64,000 nt of DNA from Sphaerospermopsis aphanizomenoides BCCUSP55 (lineage in GTDB: Bacteria > Cyanobacteriota > Cyanobacteriia > Cyanobacteriales > Nostocaceae), in NCBI RefSeq assembly GCF_001586785.1, contig NZ_LUFH02000009.1:1-64000 (forward strand). The letters run 5' to 3'. The notes beneath the pieces were generated by a model, which saw only the letters and a program-made list of their open reading frames with translations, was not told the origin of the DNA and did not search any database. Positions 17,927-25,447 of the stretch are shown one piece after another (position 1 is the first letter of the stretch; every line of letters starts with the position of its first letter). The position numbers and the translations under genes were made by a program.

Positions 17927-18811
17927 TTACTTTAATAAAGGCAAAATCAGGGTGACAAAATAGTAAACTAAAGGAGCAGTAAAAATATAACTATCAGTCC
18001 GATCCAATATACCACCGTGACCGGGGATCAATTGTCCTGAATCTTTCACACCTGCATCCCTCTTCAACATAGATTCAGTTAAATCACCTAAAAGACTGGC
18101 AATACCAATCAACAAACCCAAAGTTAAACCAGTAATCAGGTAGTAAGGAAAATCGAGAAAATAACTCCCGGCTAAACCTACTATAACGCTGGCTGTGATC
18201 CCAAAAACTGCTCCTTCGACAGTTTTTTTCGGGCTAATATCTGATAAACGGGTTTTACCGAAGAACTTACCAAAAATGTAAGCGCCAATATCAGCAGCCC
18301 AAATACATAAAAAAGTTAAGATTGTAATTGTTAAACCTTGTAGTAGGTTGGTAAAGTTTCCCTGGGTAAAAATGTCGTTCCAGTTATTAGGCCAATAACC
18401 ACCAAAAGGGAGATTGCTAATAGCTGCACTATCAAGATTTCTTAATCTGACCCAATAACTAGGCAAATAACCAACATAAAATAGCCCCATAATGGAAGCG
18501 GAAATATCAGCAATTGTCGCAAATTTGGGTTGAAACAACAGGTAAAAACAAATCAGAGTCCCTGCTATGGGCATGATGGCATCAGCTAAACTACCATTAA
18601 GAGTGCAAATTGCTAATAAAACTTGACTAACAAACATAGTAGTTTTCGCAGCAGGAGCTATGCCTCTGGCTCGTACCAAATTAAAATATTCCTGTTGACC
18701 TAAAAAGACAACGATCGCAATTGCTATGGTAAAGTACCACCCCCCTAACAGGGTTGAAGATAAAGCCAGGGCGATCGCAATAATTCCACTAATAATTCTA
18801 GACCAGGGCAT
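17927..18811 (-). CDS. cdsA: Phosphatidate cytidylyltransferase
   Basis: CdsA makes CDP-diacylglycerol from phosphatidic acid and CTP, the branch point to phosphatidylglycerol, which is essential in thylakoids. The product is 294 residues and very hydrophobic, with about seven transmembrane helices. The family signature S-x-L-K-R-x4-K-D-x-G-x2-I-P-G-H-G-G-I-x-D-R is complete near 245-272 (SMLKRDAGVKDSGQL, then PGHGGILDR). Two HIP1-like sites are in the 5' end. A heptamer array separates it from cbiT. Confidence 0.97.
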   Translation of the reverse strand: MPWSRIISGIIAIALALSSTLLGGWYFTIAIAIVVFLGQQEYFNLVRARGIAPAAKTTMFVSQVLLAICTLNGSLADAIMPIAGTLICFYLLFQPKFATIADISASIMGLFYVGYLPSYWVRLRNLDSAAISNLPFGGYWPNNWNDIFTQGNFTNLLQGLTITILTFLCIWAADIGAYIFGKFFGKTRLSDISPKKTVEGAVFGITASVIVGLAGSYFLDFPYYLITGLTLGLLIGIASLLGDLTESMLKRDAGVKDSGQLIPGHGGILDRTDSYIFTAPLVYYFVTLILPLLK

Positions 18812-18825
18812 AATATATAGTATTT

Positions 18826-18880
18826 TAGATTTTAGATTTTAGATTTTAGATTTTAGATTTTGGATTTTGGATTTTGGATT
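18826..18880. repeat. ATTTTAG / ATTTTGG heptamer array
   Basis: Five to six ATTTTAG units pass into three ATTTTGG units between cbiT and cdsA. This is the same family as the array at 13053-13115. Confidence 0.85.
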
Positions 18881-18907
18881 GAATCCAAAACCGAAAACCG
18901 AACAGGT

Positions 18908-19528
18908 TTAATCTAGTTTCTCACCACTGAGAATAAAAATGGGATCAGCCGCGACAAAGGTTTGAGAAAAACCCCTTGTTTCTAAGCGGTTCACAGCCGA
19001 CTGCACAACTTCGATATTTCTAGCTCTTAACTGGGAAAAGCTCTGGGAAATAGCATACAGACTTTCTAGATTACCAGCTGTAGCTACAACTCGACCGGAT
19101 GGGGGCAAATAAGGCCACACAGCTTGTAAAATTTCTGGGATAGGTCTTCCGCCTTCAAGACAAACACGGTGAGGGGCGACTTTAATATCATGCAAACACT
19201 CTGGGGCGCTGCCTTCAACGACTTCTACATTTTTTACCTCAAAGCGATCGCAGTTACGTTTAATTAAATTAGCCACTTCTTCATCTCTTTCTACAGCAAT
19301 AACCCTTCCCTTTGGACACAGCAATCCCACCTCCACGGGAATTGTACCCGTCCCTGCCCCAATATCCCATAATACTGAATCGGGTTGGAGTCGCAGTTGG
19401 GAAATTAGCAACAATCTTAATTCTCGCTGACTCAAGGGAATACCTGGTAAATTCTCAAATAACTCATCAGGAATACCAGGGGTAACATAAGGCCAAAGTT
19501 GGGAAGGCATAAGCGATTCAAAATTCAA
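18908..19528 (-). CDS. cbiT: Cobalt-precorrin-6B C15-methyltransferase (decarboxylating), CbiT
   Basis: CbiT methylates C15 and decarboxylates the C12 acetate in B12 synthesis. The product has 206 residues, a stand-alone CbiT rather than the CobL fusion with CbiE. A class I methyltransferase fold is seen: the SAM loop WDIGAGTGT at 54-62, IAVERDEE as the acidic ribose-binding end of strand 2, and VEGSAPECL. The N-terminal extension PGIPDELFENLPG and LSQRELRLLL is typical. Repeats of AAAATTC lie upstream of the start. Confidence 0.93.
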   Translation of the reverse strand: MNFESLMPSQLWPYVTPGIPDELFENLPGIPLSQRELRLLLISQLRLQPDSVLWDIGAGTGTIPVEVGLLCPKGRVIAVERDEEVANLIKRNCDRFEVKNVEVVEGSAPECLHDIKVAPHRVCLEGGRPIPEILQAVWPYLPPSGRVVATAGNLESLYAISQSFSQLRARNIEVVQSAVNRLETRGFSQTFVAADPIFILSGEKLD

Positions 19529-19550
19529 AATTCAAAATTCAAAATTCAAA
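19508..19550. repeat. AAAATTC tandem heptamers
   Basis: Five to six units overlap the first codons and the immediate upstream region of cbiT. Position so close to a start codon means that the array may affect expression. Confidence 0.75.
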
Positions 19551-19689
19551 ATGGGAAAGCTAGGTTTGACAAGCATCCTAGTTAAATGGGGAATTTTAGA
19601 TGTGGAATATTTAACACAGGATACTGGCTGAACTAATTTAACGAGTAATAAAATAGAGAAAGTTTAGTAACATCGCCCTATAAGTAATC

Positions 19690-21081
19690 ATGATGAGTAG
19701 GGAAGTATTAGGAGAACGCTACGAAGTTCAACAGCAGTTAGGCAAAAAGTCAGGACGACGAACTTTATTAGCGCGTGATTTGGTAACTGGTGACTTGGTA
19801 ATAGTTAAGTTACTGGCATTTGGTAGTGACTTTGAATGGGATGATCTCAAATTATTTGAGCGAGAAGCCCAAACCTTAAAATCTTTATCCCATCCTTCTA
19901 TACCCCGTTATCTCGACTATTTTGAGGTAAATTCACCCAATTATCAAGGATTTGCCCTGATCCAGACTCATATCCCAGCTACAACCCTAGAGCAATACTT
20001 ACAAACTGGACGGACTTTTACAGAAGTTGAAGTGAAAGAAATTGCTGCATCAGTTTTAGAGATACTCATTTATCTACATGGGTTAAATCCACCTGTGATC
20101 CACCGTGATATTAAGCCTAGCAATATTTTGTTGGGAGAGCGATCTGGCAATAGTGTAGGAAAAGTTTATTTAGTAGATTTTGGTTCAGTCCAAACCATTT
20201 TAGCCGCAGAAACAGGCACAAGAACAGTAGTAGGCACCTATGGTTATATGCCACAAGAGCAATTTGGTGGCCGCACAGTTCCCGCTTCTGACCTTTATAG
20301 TTTAGGTGCAACTTTGATTTATTTAGTCACGGGTACTCACCCCGCAGACTTACCCCACAAGAATTTTCGTATTCAATTTGAGCAACTTGCTTCTTTGAGT
20401 CCCAGCTTGACTAATTGGTTGAAGCGAATGATAGAACCAGATTTAGAAAAGCGGTTTGCATCTGCAACTGAAGCACTGCAAGCTTTAGAACAACCACAAG
20501 ATACTGATATTGCTTTAACCGTTGATAAACCAGCAGGTAGTAAAATTAAACTCACCAAAAATGATGAGTTTTTGGAAATTGCCGTTCCCGCAGTGGGTTT
20601 TGATGGTTCAATGGTATTCGCCACTTTGTTTTCTGTCGCTTGGAATCTATTTATTTATTTGTGGTCAACTAGCGGTATCTCTATAACTTTTCCCGGTAAT
20701 TTTCCATTTATTTTATTTGCACTACCTTTTTGGGGAATTGGTTTGTGGATGATATATGGAGTTGTATATTGTATTTTTGGCCAGCTTAAAATACGTATAG
20801 ACCAAAAACAAATTGCTATTAGTCATCAATTTTGGAAATTGCAAATTCCTCGCCGTTCATCTCCTAGAATCAATATTAATAAAATAATTTACAATCCCAA
20901 ATATTTTACCATAGATGGTGATGGCGATAAAATTCAAAGACCACCCAAATTAGTAATTTGGTCAGGAGTCAAAAAGTTTGAGTTTAATGTTGATAATATC
21001 AGTATTAAATCTCAACCAGAATTAGAATGGATAGCGAATGAATTAAGTGATTGGTTAGGTATACCACTAGAAACAGAATAG
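19690..21081 (+). CDS. Membrane-bound Ser/Thr protein kinase, copy 1 of tandem pair
   Basis: The product is 463 residues. The kinase domain (about 10-275) has VIVKLL (Lys40), FEREA in helix C, HRDIKPSN from 138, DFGS from 163 and GTYGYMPQEQ as the P+1/APE-type region. The ATP loop reads QLGKKSGRRTLLA and lacks the usual GxGxxG glycines, as in a known cyanobacterial kinase subgroup. A C-terminal part has two membrane segments (about 305-365) and a charged tail. It is 60-70 percent similar by eye to the next kinase gene and was presumably duplicated in tandem. The substrate is unknown. Confidence 0.92.
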   Translation: MMSREVLGERYEVQQQLGKKSGRRTLLARDLVTGDLVIVKLLAFGSDFEWDDLKLFEREAQTLKSLSHPSIPRYLDYFEVNSPNYQGFALIQTHIPATTLEQYLQTGRTFTEVEVKEIAASVLEILIYLHGLNPPVIHRDIKPSNILLGERSGNSVGKVYLVDFGSVQTILAAETGTRTVVGTYGYMPQEQFGGRTVPASDLYSLGATLIYLVTGTHPADLPHKNFRIQFEQLASLSPSLTNWLKRMIEPDLEKRFASATEALQALEQPQDTDIALTVDKPAGSKIKLTKNDEFLEIAVPAVGFDGSMVFATLFSVAWNLFIYLWSTSGISITFPGNFPFILFALPFWGIGLWMIYGVVYCIFGQLKIRIDQKQIAISHQFWKLQIPRRSSPRININKIIYNPKYFTIDGDGDKIQRPPKLVIWSGVKKFEFNVDNISIKSQPELEWIANELSDWLGIPLETE

Positions 21082-21306
21082 GTAAATTATAATTCGTAAT
21101 TCGTAATTCGTAATTCGTAATTCGTAATTCGTAATTCGTAATTCGTAATAGTGCCTCCGGCTCCCGTAAGGGATACGTAATTCGTAATTACTAACCTGTC
21201 CCTGTCGAGTGCAAAAAGCGGAAATTATCTAAACCTCTTGGCGATCGCATCCCACCTAAGCCATGATTGATTTAGTAAAACAACTAGGGTGTAAACTCGT
21301 AAAGCT
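21082..21306. repeat. AATTCGT heptamers between the twin kinases
   Basis: Eight perfect AATTCGT units at 21091-21146, a short break (GTGCCTCCGGCTCCCGTAAG), then further units to about 21190. A HIP1 site (GGCGATCGC) is at about 21240. The same heptamer recurs at 61089-61113. Confidence 0.85.
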
Positions 21307-22704
21307 ATGGGCAATATCTTAGCAAATCGCTATGAAGTGCAAAAGCAGTTAGGTAAAAAAGCCGGACGACGCACGCTGTTAGCAAAAGATTTACAAACTG
21401 AGGAATTGGTAATAGTTAAATTACTTTCTTTTGGTGGTGATTTTCAATGGGATGATCTGAAATTATTTGAGCGAGAAGCCGAAACTTTAAAATCTTTGTC
21501 TCATCCTTGTATACCGCGTTATTTAGATTATTTTGAAATCAACTCTGATGAATTTAAAGGTTTTGCTCTCATCCAAACTTATATTCCAGCCAAAACACTA
21601 GAACAATACTTACAAAGTGGACGCAAGTTTACAGAATCAGAAGTTAAACAAATTGCTAAATCTGTACTCAAGATTCTTGTTTATTTACACAGTCTGAAAC
21701 CTCCTGTAATTCATCGTGATCTTAAGCCTAGTAATATATTATTGGGAGACAGAACAGGTAATAGCGTCGGTGAAGTTTATCTCATAGATTTCGGTTCAGT
21801 ACAAACAGTTTTAGCCACGGAAGGAACAGGAACAAGAACAATTGTCGGTACTTATGGTTATATGCCACAGGAACAATTTGGAGGTAGAACTGTTCCCGCT
21901 TCGGATCTTTATAGTTTAGGTGCAACATTAATTTATTTAGTCACAGGTTCTCATCCTGCTGACTTACCAGAAAAGGATTTTCGGATTCAATTTGCAGAAG
22001 TTGCTAATTTAAGTGAAAATTTTACTACCTGGTTAAAATTGATGACTGAACCCAGTTTAGGAAAACGTTTAAATTCTGCGGATGAAGCATTGAAAGCATT
22101 AGAAAAGCCTCTGTTACCAAAGTCAAACAATACTAATTTAACTGCTAAAAAACCAACTGATAGTAAAATTAAGCTAACAAAGGATCAAGATTACATCGAA
22201 ATCATCATTCCCCCTGTGGGCTTAAAACTATCTACAGTCGGCTTATTTCTTGGCAGTGTAGTTTTAAGTTATGTAACTTGGTTGTATGCGATCATATATA
22301 TACAAAGTTCAGCATTTGATACCTTGGTATTAACATTTTTGTCTGGTTTTTTAATTGCGTCAGTAACATTAATATATAAATTTATTTTTCGCTTGTTTGG
22401 TAAAATCAGATTATTGATCAATCAACGTCAAATTACATTAACCCATGAATTGTTGGGTACAAAAATAAAATTTACCAGACCAGGGAAAAAAGAAGATATT
22501 TGTTTACTGCAAATAATCAGAAAAGCAGAGTATAAAGACCTGAAGGTTAATACAGTAGAAATTAAAGCCAAAATTATAATTTGGGCTGGTAAACATAAAC
22601 AATACATTCTTGGTAATGATAATGAGTTAATATCTGAATCAGAACTTGATTGGCTGGTACATGAATTAAGTGATTGGTTAAATTTACAAATTAGGACGGA
22701 ATAA
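21307..22704 (+). CDS. Membrane-bound Ser/Thr protein kinase, copy 2 of tandem pair
   Basis: The product is 465 residues with the same layout as the upstream kinase: GKKAGRRTLLA ATP loop without GxGxxG, VIVKLL, HRDLKPSNILLGD, DFGSVQT, GTYGYMPQEQFGGR, then two membrane segments (about 310-365) and a cytoplasmic tail. The kinase halves are strongly conserved between copies, while the membrane-tail halves diverge, suggesting that they sense or bind different things. tatA begins only 39 bases after its stop, so the two may share a transcript. Confidence 0.92.
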   Translation: MGNILANRYEVQKQLGKKAGRRTLLAKDLQTEELVIVKLLSFGGDFQWDDLKLFEREAETLKSLSHPCIPRYLDYFEINSDEFKGFALIQTYIPAKTLEQYLQSGRKFTESEVKQIAKSVLKILVYLHSLKPPVIHRDLKPSNILLGDRTGNSVGEVYLIDFGSVQTVLATEGTGTRTIVGTYGYMPQEQFGGRTVPASDLYSLGATLIYLVTGSHPADLPEKDFRIQFAEVANLSENFTTWLKLMTEPSLGKRLNSADEALKALEKPLLPKSNNTNLTAKKPTDSKIKLTKDQDYIEIIIPPVGLKLSTVGLFLGSVVLSYVTWLYAIIYIQSSAFDTLVLTFLSGFLIASVTLIYKFIFRLFGKIRLLINQRQITLTHELLGTKIKFTRPGKKEDICLLQIIRKAEYKDLKVNTVEIKAKIIIWAGKHKQYILGNDNELISESELDWLVHELSDWLNLQIRTE

Positions 22705-22743
22705 ATTCTATAATCAATGACAGTGATGCAAGAGGAAATTTAT

Positions 22744-22911
22744 ATGTTTGGATTAGGATGGCGAGAAGTAGCGATAATTGCCATAGTTGCGATTTTGATT
22801 TTTGGACCGAAGAAAATTCCTGATTTAGGAGGAGTGTTAGGAAAAAGTCTGAGGAATTTCCAAGAGGGAATGAAAAAAACTGATGAAGATGATAATTCAG
22901 AACAATCATAA
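22744..22911 (+). CDS. tatA: Sec-independent translocase subunit TatA/TatE
   Basis: TatA forms the protein-conducting assembly of the twin-arginine pathway. From the ATG at 22744 the product has 55 residues and the standard layout: short N-terminus MFGLGWRE, membrane helix VAIIAIVAILIFGPKKIP with the conserved FGP hinge, amphipathic helix LGGVLGKSLRNFQEGMK and an acidic tail. The start is set by AGAGGA seven bases upstream; an earlier ATG at 22717 would add an unlikely polar extension before the helix. Confidence 0.95.
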   Translation: MFGLGWREVAIIAIVAILIFGPKKIPDLGGVLGKSLRNFQEGMKKTDEDDNSEQS

Positions 22912-23289
22912 TTGTCAGAATCAGGCGCTTATCGAGCGAAGTCGAGATAATGTCCAGGATTTAAGGATTTACAGGATGAGGATTTTTTTATTAACCTCAT
23001 CTATTTTTTAATTGTCAGAATCAGGCGCTTATTGAGCGAAGTCGAGATAATGTCCAGGATTTGAGGATTTACAGGATGTAATTGTTAAATGTTCCCTCAG
23101 TACATTAAACTTTGTCTTTGAGACAGAGAATTTATTCCCTAAATTATTAAAATAATTTAATTTTTATGTATTTATTTTAAAAAAAATTATCAAAAAAATA
23201 ATCAATTAAGTAATTACAATTAGACTTAAACATAATTATGATATTTAGTATTGTAAGCGTCTTGCTTGTGTCCGTGTTTTCAATATTAG
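22912..23289. other. Spacer with two copies of a 40-bp dispersed repeat
   Basis: TCAGGCGCTTATCGAGCGAA and onwards to CAGGATT occurs at 22921-22962 and 23021-23062, and inverted at 25273-25313. The inner TAT-CGA...TCG-A-ATA part can fold. The rest is very AT-rich; from 23238 a 23-codon hydrophobic peptide ORF may be the displaced N-terminus of the following relic. Confidence 0.7.
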
Positions 23290-24369
23290 TTGTTTTTACT
23301 TGGTTTTAGCCAAGGTATTGATTTCTTTGCAGAGGAAACTAAAGCGGAAATTCAATATCAAATTGATCAAATTGCTGAATCTCAATCTACAAAATCATCT
23401 ACCACCCAAAAAGTGAAAGCTCATCGCTCACCAGTTATGAAGACAAGTCAAAGTATTGATTGGTGGGGTAATTTTGGTGATATTGTCGCTGATGTGGGAG
23501 GTGGTATTTTGGAACTTTTTAGTAAAGGGTTGGGAAGTGTATTTAGAGCAGGTGTAAAAGGAGGTACATCTTTACTGCAATCTCTTTCTAAAGAAATTCC
23601 TCAAGTTTTTGATTCTGCAAATGAAGATATGGGTGAAATACCAAAAATCTCTGATCCATATATCATCAGAGTTCGCAGTAAAACTGAAGCTGATAAGATT
23701 AGTAGAATTATCAATAAATCTTGTGCTTCTCTGATTCAAAAGTTTTGGGTAGATACTCAAGATACATTGGTAAGAGATGGTACTAATATTCGGGAAAAGT
23801 TGGCTTTGAAAATAGAAAATGATATCCAAGAGATATCAAATGAACTATCTGATTATTTGGGGAAAGAATTACAAGTCAAATTAAATATTAATAAAATTCA
23901 ATTTCCTAAATTTGAATTTCCAGGTATTGACGCAAGAATTAAACAACAGCAAGAGATATTTAAAAGGACAAAGCAAGAAGAAAGAACGGAGAAAAATTGC
24001 TGTTCTAGTAAAACTTACTATGTTCCTGTTGATTATGAAGAAAGGCAAGACTTCTATGAAGTAGATTTACGTCAAACAACAGAATTAATTTACCAAAAAA
24101 TTGATGAACCAGTTTAAAATAACCGAGAATTACTACAGAAGGTGATTGAATAACAGATTGCAGATGATTTCAAAAAAGCCGAACAACAAATTAATGATTA
24201 CATCAAGAAATTTCAAGATGATTTTGATAGTCTTCTCAAAGAAAGAGAGACAAAAGAAGCAGAATCAGATAAAATCATTAATAGCTTGAATCTGCAAAAA
24301 GAGAAATTGAATGAATATCTACAGGAATTAATATTAATTCGTCAATCTCTCAACACTTGGAAACCTTAA
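23290..24369 (+). pseudogene. Decayed C-terminal part of a dynamin-like GTPase
   Basis: The open segment 23290-24117 (275 codons from a TTG) starts right after a TAG and has no GTPase domain. It contains a hydrophobic Gly-rich part (IVADVGGGILELFSKG), then long helices. Its TAA at 24115-24117 is followed in the same frame by NNRELLQKVIE, TAA (24151-24153), and an unbroken coiled-coil tail (QIADDFKKAEQQINDYIKKF ... RQSLNTWKP) to a TAA at 24367-24369. Cyanobacterial dynamin-family proteins end this way. The N-terminal G domain has been lost and the rest has two nonsense codons. Assignment to the dynamin family is by memory of the tail and is moderately sure. Confidence 0.6.
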
Positions 24370-24484
24370 TCACTAAACTTTTATATCCTCGACTTCTGAG
24401 ATTAATTGCTCATATAATTTTCAGAATGAAAAAAGAAGCCGGGGATTTTATTTGTAAATACAAGAAAAATATATGATAAAGTGA

Positions 24485-25066
24485 TTACCAAATCTCTCTT
24501 AAATCTAAAACAAATCCTGGTAAAATATCCTCACCATTTAACATAGCTGGATTATCTAATTCTTCCACAACTTGCCCAGGACGATAAATAAATACTTTAC
24601 GCTGTTTTCTATCAATTAACCAACCTAATTTCACACCATTTTCTAAATCCTCTTCCATCTTTTCTTGTAATGGCTTTAAGTTGTCACTAATAGAACGTAA
24701 TTCAATTACAAAATCAGGAACAATAGGAGCAAATTTACTTTTTTGTTCTGGTGTTAAACTATCCCAACGTTCTTTTTTAATCCAAGCAACATCAGGAGAA
24801 ACATCTTTGCCATTAGGTAATTTAAAACCTGTAGAAGAATCAAAACCTTTACCTAATTTCGTTTGTTTATTCCAAATTCCTACTTCTACAGCAATATCAA
24901 AATTACAATTTCCAGTTTCGCTGCCAGTAGGAGGCATAATTATTAATTCTCCTGATCTTGTGCGTTCAAATCTTAAATCACGATTATTTTGACAGAGTTG
25001 AAAAAATTGCTCATCTGTTAAGTTAATGTTTAATTTGAGATTAGGAGGTAAAGTAGTAGGGTTCAT
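24485..25066 (-). CDS. Uma2 family endonuclease (DUF820)
   Basis: The product is 193 residues. Uma2/DUF820 has a PD-(D/E)XK fold and is greatly expanded in cyanobacteria. Seen here: LTDEQFFQLCQNNRDLRFE, the GELIIMPPTGSETG motif, SPDVAWI (catalytic Asp) and PDFVIELRS (catalytic Glu), and the C-terminal ENGVKLGWLIDRK, IYRPGQ and LPGFVLDL strands. The family is often linked to mobile DNA, but its activity is poorly defined. Heptamer repeats lie upstream, and a 40-bp repeat of the same type as downstream of tatA lies at 25273. Confidence 0.93.
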   Translation of the reverse strand: MNPTTLPPNLKLNINLTDEQFFQLCQNNRDLRFERTRSGELIIMPPTGSETGNCNFDIAVEVGIWNKQTKLGKGFDSSTGFKLPNGKDVSPDVAWIKKERWDSLTPEQKSKFAPIVPDFVIELRSISDNLKPLQEKMEEDLENGVKLGWLIDRKQRKVFIYRPGQVVEELDNPAMLNGEDILPGFVLDLREIW

Positions 25067-25447
25067 TATGTTTACCTCAAGGTGTTAGAATTTTGGATTT
25101 TTGATTTTGGATTTTGGATTTTAGATTTTAGATTTTAGATTTTAGATTTTAAATTTTGAATTTTGGATTGGTAATCACTTATTGTATCAGAATTTTACAT
25201 AACTTAACTTTCTAGTTATCTAATCTTATGTAATTAGTAATTAAATTTACGTTTTCATCCTGAAAATCCTGAAATCCTGGACATTATCTCGACTTCGCTC
25301 GATAAGCGCCTGATTCAGACAAAAAATCCTGAAAATCCTGAAATCCTGAAATCCTGATTCAGACAAAAAAAACCGACAACCAGACGAACCAATAACACAA
25401 AGAAAAATCATCAGTAGGGACAATTAATGAATTATCCCTAGCTGAAA
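25067..25447. repeat. Repeat-filled spacer between Uma2 gene and cphA
   Basis: ATTTTGG/ATTTTAG heptamers cover about 25092-25165. The inverted copy of the 40-bp repeat is at 25273-25313, followed by AAATCCTG repeats to about 25352. No gene is visible. Confidence 0.8.

Noticed and set aside
23238-23308. Hydrophobic 23-codon peptide as the N-terminus of the dynamin-like gene
   Set aside because: It is in a different frame and ends in TAG. A frameshift is possible, but nothing shows that the two belong together.
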